Of a stretch of DNA of 64,000 nucleotides, positions 10,367 through 17,448 are shown one piece after another. The position numbers and the translations under genes are program-made. This DNA comes from Candidatus Electrothrix communis. Lineage in GTDB: Bacteria; Desulfobacterota; Desulfobulbia; Desulfobulbales; Desulfobulbaceae. Every line of letters starts with the position of its first letter. The first letter of the stretch is position 1. Where the stretch lies: contig CP130629.1 in assembly GCA_030644725.1 (NCBI GenBank), positions 3,983,501-4,047,500 of the forward strand, given 5' to 3'. The notes under the pieces were generated by a model. The model saw nothing but the letters and a program-made list of their open reading frames with translations, did not search any database and was not told the DNA's origin.

Positions 10367-11368
10367 ATGAAGAATGAACACCACGCCATAGTTATCGGGC
10401 TCAACAGCTACCCGGTGAGCGGTTTGCCCGCATTGAAAGGGCCGGTGAATGATGCTGAGGATTTTTCTGCCTGGCTGCGTGACCCGCAGGGCGGCAATGT
10501 CCCAGAAGAGCATATTCAGCGTATCTTATCCACGGATTTTGAGAAGGATGCCGCCTTACCTTTCCCGAATCAGATTGAAGCCTTATTTGAGCCCTTTGTT
10601 ACCAAGGGCGTGCAGGGAAGATGCGGTGAGCGGCTCTATATTTTTGTGGCTGGTCATGGCTTCGGTGCTCCCGGTAATATGGGAACAACAGCGCTCTATG
10701 CTGCCAATGCGCAGAAAATGTTTCCCTGGCATGTGGCCATCACCGATTATGTGGATTGGCTGCGGCGTCATGCGGTTTTTGATGAAATCGTTTTGTTAAT
10801 GGACTGCTGCCGCACCATAAATTCTTACCATGAGGTGAAAGAGCCTCAGTATCCCACGACAAAGGGAAGAACCGGGGCAGACCGGGTGCGCTATTTTTTT
10901 GCCTTTGCTGTGGGGAGAGGGCGAGTGGCCCGGGAAAGGCGCTTTGAAGACGGTAGAGATTCGGGCATTTTCACCAGGACATTTTTGTATGCCTTGCAAA
11001 CAGCTCGACCCAAGCGGGGCAGGGTGACCGGGCAGCAGGTCAAGGATCAGATCCATAACAGTATTGACACCTTTGCCGGTGATGCTCATATCGAACCGCC
11101 TGAGATCAGGTTGGACTCATCATTGGATATCACCTTTCTTTACCGCAAATCAGCGCAAGCTGTTCCGGTCAGGGTGGTGCTGGAATCCTATAAGGGTGCT
11201 GAAACCTTGGTGCTTTCCGATGGAAATTTTCAGAAAATTAGGGAAGAAAAGGCGGACTCATCAAGCCTGACCCTGGAGCTGGAGCCCGGACTTTATAAGA
11301 TTGCGGTGAAAAATACAGACCGTCAGCAAATATTCGAGGTGCCGAACCATGCAGGAATTATCGTCTGA
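10367..11368 (+). CDS. Caspase-like cysteine protease (peptidase C14 fold) with C-terminal beta domain
   Basis: About 333 residues. It opens directly with the caspase p20 pattern: HAIVIGLNSYP, then LKGPVNDAEDF. The catalytic His97 is in VAGHGFG and the catalytic Cys is the second Cys of LLMDCCRT (about residue 148, by alignment with the D-x-C-[HR] consensus). The last ~80 residues form a beta-rich domain that is also found at the N-terminus of the next protein. There is no signal peptide, so it should be cytoplasmic. An in-frame ATG at 10319 would add 16 residues; I chose 10367 because the fold begins immediately after it. The gene sits between the two transglutaminase paralogues and overlaps the next gene by 20 bases. 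Confidence 0.87.
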   Translation: MKNEHHAIVIGLNSYPVSGLPALKGPVNDAEDFSAWLRDPQGGNVPEEHIQRILSTDFEKDAALPFPNQIEALFEPFVTKGVQGRCGERLYIFVAGHGFGAPGNMGTTALYAANAQKMFPWHVAITDYVDWLRRHAVFDEIVLLMDCCRTINSYHEVKEPQYPTTKGRTGADRVRYFFAFAVGRGRVARERRFEDGRDSGIFTRTFLYALQTARPKRGRVTGQQVKDQIHNSIDTFAGDAHIEPPEIRLDSSLDITFLYRKSAQAVPVRVVLESYKGAETLVLSDGNFQKIREEKADSSSLTLELEPGLYKIAVKNTDRQQIFEVPNHAGIIV

Positions 11369-12518
11369 GAGGCAGATCAGGCTCACTGTTCGAGCGCATG
11401 ATAGTTTGAGTGAAATTTTTCTGGTCAACAGTCGTTTTCAGAAGATAGCTGCTGATGTCGGGAAACTTGAGGCCTTGGTTGCGCCGGGCATTTATAAAGC
11501 CCGGTTTCGTATCGGGCAAAAGCAGGTTGACCAGCTCATTGAGGTGTATCCTGGAGCAGGCCCTCTGGAGATTAATGGTATCCCAGTAGATTTTAGTTCG
11601 CCGGTTCCTTTGGTCGGGATAGGCACGGACCGGGATGTACATCGGAACGCTGCCGAGAAATTTTCCAGATCAGCTGCTGAGCAAAAAGGGGAAGGCTCAT
11701 GGCTTTTTCTTTTTATCCGGGAGAGCGTCGAGTCTGCATCGGGATCTGTAACAGTATCTGGCTCTGCCCCTTGGGCAGGAGTGACCCTGCACAATCTTGA
11801 CGGCACGCTCCTTGCTGAGCCGAGTCAGGGAATTTGTGACCAGGAAAACGGATTTTTTGCCCTCCATCTTGAGGTTGATCCGGGAACCTATCGCCTGCGG
11901 GTGGAGGAAGAGCCGGGAGAATCCTATGAGATGTTTATCAGGACCTTTACAGGCTGGCAGACGCAGATTTTTGCCTTGTCCGAAGAGGCCTGGCTCTCCG
12001 ATGTTGATGCATACCGGCCTGCCTTGCCCTCTGCTTCTGTGTTGATGGCGGAAGCGGGTCAAGGTTTTGATGCAGGAAATGAGATCGCTCGTCAGGTAGA
12101 GCTTCTCCGGCTCGGTCTGCTGCACGGACGCAAGGTCGTCACAGAGGCTGCTGTGGTCAGCCTGCTCAAGGAGGAGCGCTTGAACCCTATGCAGGTTATC
12201 TTGGCAGCGCATTCTTTGTCAGGACAGGGAGGCACTGGTGTCGTTGATGTCACCTCGCTGTCTGCCCTGCTAAAAAAGCTGTCTGCTGATTTTTTCGAGC
12301 ATCCAGATCTTCAGGCACTTATGCGGCATCAGGCGGCTGAAATGCGCCCGGTTTTTCCGGCCCCGCCAATGCTCCGTTCCAGTTGGGATCGGATCAATCA
12401 GGCGGTCGAGCAAAGAAAGGTGATTATCCCGCCGGGTTCCTTGACCGCTCAGATTGCTGGCGGTTTGCTGGCCACATCTCTGTGGCTTATCCATCGCCTG
12501 GACAGTATGGAAATTTAG
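11349..12518 (+). CDS. Unrecognised beta-domain protein coupled to the caspase
   Basis: 389 residues, no recognised family. Its first ~85 residues resemble the C-terminal domain of the upstream caspase: FQKI, then PGIYK, then a closing EV strand, at matching spacing. A weaker third copy seems to follow (about 125-215; GVTLHNLDG, DPGTYRLRV), so the protein is probably two or three Ig- or carboxypeptidase-regulatory-like beta-sandwiches. The C-terminal ~160 residues are mostly helical, with a hydrophobic stretch near the end (GGLLATSLWLI) that might touch a membrane. It starts inside the caspase gene, 20 bases before that gene's stop, with GAGGTG upstream, so translation is coupled. A partner, substrate or inhibitor of the caspase is possible; this is inference. 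Confidence 0.75.
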   Translation: MQELSSERQIRLTVRAHDSLSEIFLVNSRFQKIAADVGKLEALVAPGIYKARFRIGQKQVDQLIEVYPGAGPLEINGIPVDFSSPVPLVGIGTDRDVHRNAAEKFSRSAAEQKGEGSWLFLFIRESVESASGSVTVSGSAPWAGVTLHNLDGTLLAEPSQGICDQENGFFALHLEVDPGTYRLRVEEEPGESYEMFIRTFTGWQTQIFALSEEAWLSDVDAYRPALPSASVLMAEAGQGFDAGNEIARQVELLRLGLLHGRKVVTEAAVVSLLKEERLNPMQVILAAHSLSGQGGTGVVDVTSLSALLKKLSADFFEHPDLQALMRHQAAEMRPVFPAPPMLRSSWDRINQAVEQRKVIIPPGSLTAQIAGGLLATSLWLIHRLDSMEI

Positions 12519-12644
12519 ACAAGGGAAGGCCGTTACACCGGCTTACGTTTCGTTGCAAAGAAAGACAAACATCTCTCCCATCAGAAGTTTGGAATGATAG
12601 GGAGGAAAGAAATATTTTACTCGTAAAATCAGGAGGAGAGAATC

Positions 12645-14114
12645 ATGTCTGATGGACAGGGAAAAGAGCTAAATACGGGCGTGCAGGAATTTCATGAGAA
12701 TCCTGTGGAGTTCATGAATCGAATTCCCTCAAAATATGACGGGGAAGCGCTTGATTCCTCGGGTGTAAGTATGTTTGACCAGGAAGGTATTGAGCAGAAT
12801 ACCCATGTCGAGGCCCGTGATAGGTTGCGCAAGCAGGTCACTGAACGAGATGAGATCGCTGTGGGAAGGGCTGCCTTTGCTGATAATGACGAGGCGGATG
12901 GCTTTGTTGACGAACTTCGTTGTTCCGGCCTGCAGAGTATGGAAGATAATGGGCTTATGCGTGCCGGTCTGAAAGAATCTCCTTGGTCTGATGATTATTG
13001 GGCGCTGTATCTCGGTTCGCTGGGGCATCGCTATGCGGACCCCAGTTTTCCTGCTTCAGGGGATTGGAAAGAGAATTACGATTACATCAAACAATACCCG
13101 GCTGCCGAGATTGTGGCGCAGGGAAACACTGAGGCGATCAATCGTCTTTCCCCGGCAGAAAAGTATGATATCCTTATCGGTGATATCGATTATTCGCTGA
13201 CGCGAAAGATGTGGGAGCAGGGAAGGAAATATTATGTGCGGAGCGGGAAGGTCGAGACCTGGATGGGTCTTTGTCACGGCTGGGCTCCGGCTTCCTATAT
13301 GTTGCCCCGGCCCACAGGGAAAGCCACGGTTCTCGCTGCTGACGGAGAGACCTATCTTACCTTTTATCCCGCTGATGTTAAGGCGTTGGCCACGCTGCTT
13401 TGGGCAAAGGTGAAATGTCGTTCCCGGTTTATCGGGGGGCGTTGTAATGACAAAGACCCGGCCAAGGATCCGCAGACCGGTCGTATTCTCTCCCCTATTT
13501 GTTTTGACACCAACCCTGGTACCTGGCATCTGTCCATCGTCAATCAGATAGGAGCCTCCCGTCGTAGTATGGTGATGGATGCCACCTATGATTATCAGGT
13601 CTGGAATCAACCGATCCTGTCCTATAGTTACCGTTATTTTCATCCGAAAAGTATGTATTATGCGGATTCGGTGGCAGAGGCGAGAGTGGCAGCCGGTGAT
13701 TTTACCAATGATAAGTTTGCCCAATTTCGCAGTAATGATACGGATAGTATTGTCGGGATTGAGATGAAGGTTTCTTATATCGTCGAGAAAACTCCAAATC
13801 ATGCGGAGGCCGACAGCCCTGCGGATGATCAGGTGAAAACCGTTGTGTATCTCTATGATCTTGAGCTTGATTTTGCCGGAAATATCATCGGCGGAGAATG
13901 GTATCAGAATGCACACCCCGATTTTCTCTGGACCCCGGTCCAGGGTGAGCAGCTCATGACGGCAGCAGAACGGCATATTTCGTTGACAGAAAATTGGCAG
14001 AGCGGTCAGCCCTTGGCACAGCAGTGGCAGCAGAGTGCTTCAATGGCTGCGGAATATGAGCAGGCCCCGTTGGCTGCGATTGTGGAACAGTTGATCGGAT
14101 TTTCAAACAGCTGA
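12645..14114 (+). CDS. Elicitor-type transglutaminase-like protein, paralogue 2
   Basis: 489 residues, clearly paralogous to the 8520 gene along its whole length (shared WSDDYWA, GHRYAD, RLSP.EKYDIL, GLCHGWAP, RFIGGRCN, NPGTWHL and GGEWYQNAHPDFLW), but without the acidic N-terminal extension. Candidate catalytic residues are Cys210 in WMGLCHGWAP and His295 in GTWHLSIVN. There is no signal peptide. A strong AGGAGGAG ribosome site precedes the ATG. Both copies keep the putative active site, which argues that both are functional rather than one being a relic. The 126-base gap after the beta-domain gene could hold its own promoter. Confidence 0.7.
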   Translation: MSDGQGKELNTGVQEFHENPVEFMNRIPSKYDGEALDSSGVSMFDQEGIEQNTHVEARDRLRKQVTERDEIAVGRAAFADNDEADGFVDELRCSGLQSMEDNGLMRAGLKESPWSDDYWALYLGSLGHRYADPSFPASGDWKENYDYIKQYPAAEIVAQGNTEAINRLSPAEKYDILIGDIDYSLTRKMWEQGRKYYVRSGKVETWMGLCHGWAPASYMLPRPTGKATVLAADGETYLTFYPADVKALATLLWAKVKCRSRFIGGRCNDKDPAKDPQTGRILSPICFDTNPGTWHLSIVNQIGASRRSMVMDATYDYQVWNQPILSYSYRYFHPKSMYYADSVAEARVAAGDFTNDKFAQFRSNDTDSIVGIEMKVSYIVEKTPNHAEADSPADDQVKTVVYLYDLELDFAGNIIGGEWYQNAHPDFLWTPVQGEQLMTAAERHISLTENWQSGQPLAQQWQQSASMAAEYEQAPLAAIVEQLIGFSNS

Positions 14115-14185
14115 TAAGATTTGATAAAAGATGATAAGAGCTGGTGTCCCTTCCCGGCTTTGGTCGGGAATATGGAGCTGATTTT

Positions 14186-14857
14186 ATGAATAACCTTGTT
14201 TATAAAACCTCTCTTGCCGTTGTTCCCCGGCTTTATGTCGCCTTGACCAGTATCTGGTTCGGTACCTGTCCTGTACAGATTCGAGGGCAGGAGAACTTGG
14301 AGAAAGTAATGGGTCAAGGGAAGGCTGCGGTAGTGCCGATATGGCATTATTCAGTCTTTTATATGCTTTACTATCTGCGCCAATATCCCGGCGTGGTTAT
14401 GGTTAGTGCGAGCAAGGACGGTGAATACATTGCCCAGGTGGCCGGTCTTCTCGGCTTTGAGACGGTGCGCGGCTCAGCCAATCGTTTCGGGGTCAGGGCT
14501 TTGAAGGGGATGGTGGATCATGTCAAGCAGGGTAAGGCCGCCGGGATTGTTGCAGATGGCTCCCAGGGGCCGCCTTTGAAGGTGCAGCCCGGTGCCATCA
14601 TGCTGGCGGCAAAATCCGGCTCGCCGATCATGCCCGTTGTCTGGGCGACAAAGCGCTATAAGGCCTTTAATTCCTGGGATCATTCGGTCATCCCCATGCC
14701 TTTTAGTCCCATTATTCTGCAATGCGGTGAGCTAATTTATGTGGAGCCCAAGTTGACCTCTGCGCGGGTGGAGGAATACCGACAGCAGGTGGAAACGACC
14801 ATGAACAGCATGTATCAGGAGCTTTGGCAGGAGTTTGATCGGGACGGGCATGTGTAA
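14186..14857 (+). CDS. Lysophospholipid acyltransferase-like protein (DUF374 family)
   Basis: About 223 residues. An N-terminal hydrophobic region is followed by the DUF374 pattern: VVPIWHYSVFY in place of the acyltransferase His motif, ASKDGEY, VRGSANR and ADGSQGPPLKVQPGAI. DUF374 proteins are relatives of the acyltransferases that modify lipid A or phospholipids and act at the inner membrane. The ATG at 14186 is preferred because GGAG lies 8 bases upstream; a GTG at 14144 in the same frame has no ribosome site. It follows the second transglutaminase by 71 bases in the same direction, so co-transcription is possible, but a functional link is unproven. Confidence 0.85.
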   Translation: MNNLVYKTSLAVVPRLYVALTSIWFGTCPVQIRGQENLEKVMGQGKAAVVPIWHYSVFYMLYYLRQYPGVVMVSASKDGEYIAQVAGLLGFETVRGSANRFGVRALKGMVDHVKQGKAAGIVADGSQGPPLKVQPGAIMLAAKSGSPIMPVVWATKRYKAFNSWDHSVIPMPFSPIILQCGELIYVEPKLTSARVEEYRQQVETTMNSMYQELWQEFDRDGHV

Positions 14858-15067
14858 TTTTTTTATGGCGTTCGTGGTGCAACGCAGAAGTAACAATTTG
14901 TACGTATTGATGGGTTAAGGACTCGTGCCGGGCAGGGCGGCGTTTATTGTTTTCGTACTGTCTGTGTGGCCTATGAGTATTTTTCAGTATTTTTCCAAGC
15001 AAAATGTGTTTTGCCTTGCCGGTCAGTGATTACGCTGCAATAGGCAGAAACGCAGGCAGGAAAGAAC

Positions 15068-15388
15068 TCAATTACCGCTTGATGCGTCTGAAGATCCTGC
15101 GTTTGAAGATTCGTCAAGCCAGAGTTGAACATTATAACATTCTGGGATGTTAACTGACCTGACCAGGCAGATGACATCCACATCTTGGCCGTCCAGGCCG
15201 AGTGGGGAAGACGCGTTTATAGTAAAGGTGGAGGAATGGGAGTATTCGTCGACAGCCGGAACTGTCACGAAGGTGCGGAAAAATCCTTGGTTATCATCGT
15301 TCAGTTTGATGTGTTTGACGTCTATCACGCATCCTTTGATTCTGGTCTTCAAAAGAAAATCTGAAAGGACAGTCTGTGTTGCTGTCAT
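15068..15388 (-). CDS. Small hypothetical protein, possible phage-type ssDNA-binding (OB-like) protein
   Basis: 106 residues, not recognised with certainty. A good AGGAG site lies about 9 bases before the ATG, which supports expression. The protein is beta-rich (IKGCVIDVKHI, FFRTFVTVP, DVDVICLVRSVN) and ends in a Ser/Asn/Asp-rich acidic tail, an arrangement reminiscent of small phage single-strand DNA-binding proteins. It is divergent from a CI-type repressor, with two inverted repeats between them, which fits an early gene under repressor control. A 70-residue frame overlaps its 3' part (14971-15183, minus) and cannot be judged. Function is inference only. Confidence 0.5.
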   Translation of the reverse strand: MTATQTVLSDFLLKTRIKGCVIDVKHIKLNDDNQGFFRTFVTVPAVDEYSHSSTFTINASSPLGLDGQDVDVICLVRSVNIPECYNVQLWLDESSNAGSSDASSGN

Positions 15389-15415
15389 TATTTTTTTCTC
15401 CTATAATATTTTTTC

Positions 15416-15437
15416 CTGTATTTTTTTGGACATACAG
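15416..15437. promoter_or_regulatory. Inverted repeat, candidate operator for the small minus-strand gene
   Basis: CTGTAT and ATACAG are separated by 10 bases. The repeat lies just upstream of the ribosome site of the 15388 minus-strand gene, where a promoter would be expected. The spacing is too long for an E. coli-type LexA box. Confidence 0.35.
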
Positions 15438-15519
15438 AGCTATGTTTCATGTGGGTAGTTTGTGAAAAACATACCGGCACGCTTATTTTACCCGATGTGA
15501 AAAGTTCATTGATGATAAA

Positions 15520-15541
15520 TGATATTTGAAAAGTAATATCA
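15520..15541. promoter_or_regulatory. Inverted repeat, candidate operator of the CI-type repressor
   Basis: TGATATT and AATATCA form a perfect 7-base inverted repeat with an 8-base spacer, 27 bases before the repressor ATG in AT-rich DNA. Autoregulation would be typical of CI-type repressors. Confidence 0.45.
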
Positions 15542-15568
15542 TGTTTTCTATATTCTGAAAAGGTAGAC

Positions 15569-16063
15569 ATGTCAACAAGGAAAAATATAACAAAGTATAA
15601 AAATAATTTTGCAGCTGCATGGGGGCGCATAAAAAAAGAGACCAATATAGGTAACTTCAATGGGTTGGCTGAGGTGATCGGGAAAACACAGCCAAGTATA
15701 TCCGCTCGAAAAAAAGCAGGGGATTTTCCTATTGAATGGGCGTATTTGGTCGCAAAGGAATACAGCCTTTCCACAGAATGGATCCTCACGGGAGAGGGAA
15801 CGAAATTTCCATCTATACGGGAAGGCAAGGGTGATTATCCCGTTTCAATTATTGATGAAAAGCAAAAAGTCGAGCTTTCGGAGCCGACTGAGAAATATAA
15901 GGAAATACTGCCGAGTAAGGAAGAACGAGATAGGTTTTTGGATCTTTTGAGGGCGTGGTTGCTTTGCTTGGAAGAGGATGATCCTAAAAGGATATATTGG
16001 TTTGAGTGTGCCTTTGAAGATAGCTTTCCGGAATTTAAAGAGTGGAAAAAGAATATTGATTGA
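15569..16063 (+). CDS. CI-type phage repressor-like helix-turn-helix protein
   Basis: 164 residues. The N-terminal ~75 residues match the Bac_CI_repr type of helix-turn-helix: LAEVIGKTQPSISARKK as the DNA-binding unit, and LSTEWILTGEG, the characteristic end of that domain. The C-terminal half is charged and helical with no LexA-type Ser-Lys peptidase motif, so self-cleavage is unlikely. AAGG precedes the ATG by about 6 bases. It is divergent from the small gene at 15068-15388, a typical repressor/early-gene arrangement. The surrounding DNA is more AT-rich than neighbouring genes, which suggests acquisition. No integrase or structural phage gene is adjacent. Confidence 0.8.
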   Translation: MSTRKNITKYKNNFAAAWGRIKKETNIGNFNGLAEVIGKTQPSISARKKAGDFPIEWAYLVAKEYSLSTEWILTGEGTKFPSIREGKGDYPVSIIDEKQKVELSEPTEKYKEILPSKEERDRFLDLLRAWLLCLEEDDPKRIYWFECAFEDSFPEFKEWKKNID

Positions 16064-16172
16064 TAGGAAAAGTTATATTATGTATATACTATAGGAAAAA
16101 TTATGTAAGGTTGTGGCTTGGTTTCGGCACTGGGGTCATATATTTGGAAAAGAGATAGTCAGGGGCGATGTT

Positions 16173-17120
16173 GTGCGAACATTGATTTATGGCGGCGGTG
16201 CGGTCGGGCTCGGGCTTGCTGCGTGTCTCCTCAAGGTAGGGGAACAGGTTGATATCCTTGCCCGTGCAGAGACGCAGCGCAGTCTGCAAGAAAAGGGGTT
16301 GAGCCAAACCGGGATTTTTGGCGAGTATCATGCCGAACCCCAAAATTTCGGTTGTTTTTCCAACAGTAATGAGCTGTCCGGGCCTCCTTACGACTCCATC
16401 CTCGTTTGTACCAAATCCTTTGATTCACCGGCGGTGGCCCGAGATATCGCTGCCCATCCTTCGATTTTCCATGAGCAGAGCGTCATCATTCTGGTTCAGA
16501 ACGGCTGGGGCAATGCAGATATTTTTGCCAAGCATCTCCCAGCAGAGCGCATTTTCAATGCACGGGTGATCACCGGTTTTTGCAGGCCGCAGAGCAATCA
16601 GGTGGAAATTACTGTCCATGTACAGCCCATCCATATCGGCAGTTTGTTCGGGGCGGAGCTTGGTTCTATAGAAGTCCTCTGCCAAAAGATCAATCAAGGG
16701 GGAATTCCCTGCGAGGCTGCACCGGATATTGCCCGTGATCTCTGGGCCAAGATGCTGTTCAACTGCGCCCTGAATCCTTTGGGCGCGATTTTCAATGAAC
16801 CTTACGGGGCCTTGGCAGAGCAGGAGGATTCTCGTCGGATCATGGATAAGGTTATCCATGAGGTGTTCAGGGTGATGGAGGCTGCGGGCTACAGCACCCA
16901 TTGGGCCAGTGCTGCGGAGTATCTGGAAGCCTTTTACGGAACAATCGTTCCCCTTGCGGCCAAGCATTGCTCCTCCACCTTGCAGGATATTCAGGCCGGG
17001 AAGAAGACCGAGATTGATGCCCTGAGCGGGGCGGTTATTCGGTTGGGGAAAGAGCAGGGGATTGCGGTGCCGTGTAATGAGATGCTCTATAATGTGATCA
17101 GGTTTATGGAGCGGAGGTGA
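16173..17120 (+). CDS. panE: 2-dehydropantoate 2-reductase
   Basis: About 315 residues. The N-terminal Rossmann motif GGGAVG (residues 7-12) binds NADPH. Then come LVCTKSFD, VILVQNGWGN and the C-terminal helical ApbA_C domain with KMLFNCALNPLGAI (catalytic Lys region) and KTEIDALSG. The enzyme reduces ketopantoate to pantoate in pantothenate and CoA synthesis. The GTG at 16173 is preferred, since AGGGG lies 7 bases upstream and the Rossmann strand starts at once; a GTG at 16113 would add a nonconserved leader. Its stop lies inside the upstream extension of the kptA fragment frame. Distant paralogues in this family act on other ketoacids, so substrate specificity is not certain. Confidence 0.87.
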   Translation: MRTLIYGGGAVGLGLAACLLKVGEQVDILARAETQRSLQEKGLSQTGIFGEYHAEPQNFGCFSNSNELSGPPYDSILVCTKSFDSPAVARDIAAHPSIFHEQSVIILVQNGWGNADIFAKHLPAERIFNARVITGFCRPQSNQVEITVHVQPIHIGSLFGAELGSIEVLCQKINQGGIPCEAAPDIARDLWAKMLFNCALNPLGAIFNEPYGALAEQEDSRRIMDKVIHEVFRVMEAAGYSTHWASAAEYLEAFYGTIVPLAAKHCSSTLQDIQAGKKTEIDALSGAVIRLGKEQGIAVPCNEMLYNVIRFMERR

Positions 17121-17139
17121 GCACCTCCTTTTTATTCTT

Positions 17140-17445
17140 GTTAATCTTGAACTTACGTCGACAGAACCGCCTCCGGTGCTTTATCATGGAACGGCGACTC
17201 GTTTTCTCCCGTCAATTCGCTCTCAAGGTCTGCAAAGCATGAGTCGTCTGCATGTTCATCTTTCTGGAACAAGGGCGCAGGCGTACCGGGTTGGTGCTCG
17301 GCACGGGCGTCCTGTGGTGTTGGAAATTGACGCAAAGGGAATGGCTGATGCCGGGCATCTGTTTTTTCTGTCCGCTAACGGCGTTTGGTTGACGGAGGTT
17401 GTGCCTGTTGATTTTATCAGGAACGATCTTATAAAAATGGTCTGA
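17140..17445 (+). pseudogene. kptA: C-terminal half of RNA 2'-phosphotransferase (KptA/Tpt1)
   Basis: The frame encodes only the NAD-binding C-terminal lobe of KptA: homology begins near VNLELTSTEPPP, before any obvious start, and continues through LYHGTATRFL, RLHVHLSG and FLSANGVWLTE to a normal-looking end. The N-terminal RNA-binding lobe of about 90 residues is absent; upstream of 17140 is panE in another frame. The first possible start is GTG at 17176 (89 residues), with no clear ribosome site. The simplest reading is a 5'-deleted remnant. However, the ADP-ribosyltransferase-like lobe keeps its YHGT motif, and its stop is only 3 bases from the NACHT gene start, so a coupled, repurposed protein cannot be excluded. 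Confidence 0.7.
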
Positions 17446-17448
17446 AAT

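Noticed and set aside
13056-13976. 306-codon minus-strand frame antisense to transglutaminase 2
   Set aside because: A reverse-strand shadow of the conserved transglutaminase; the same thing occurs opposite paralogue 1.
14971-15183. 70-codon minus-strand frame overlapping the small OB-like gene
   Set aside because: It overlaps in another frame without its own ribosome site; not enough to call.
15416-15437. LexA box upstream of the small minus-strand gene
   Set aside because: CTGT and ACAG are 14 bases apart, not the 8 of the E. coli box; listed only as an inverted repeat.
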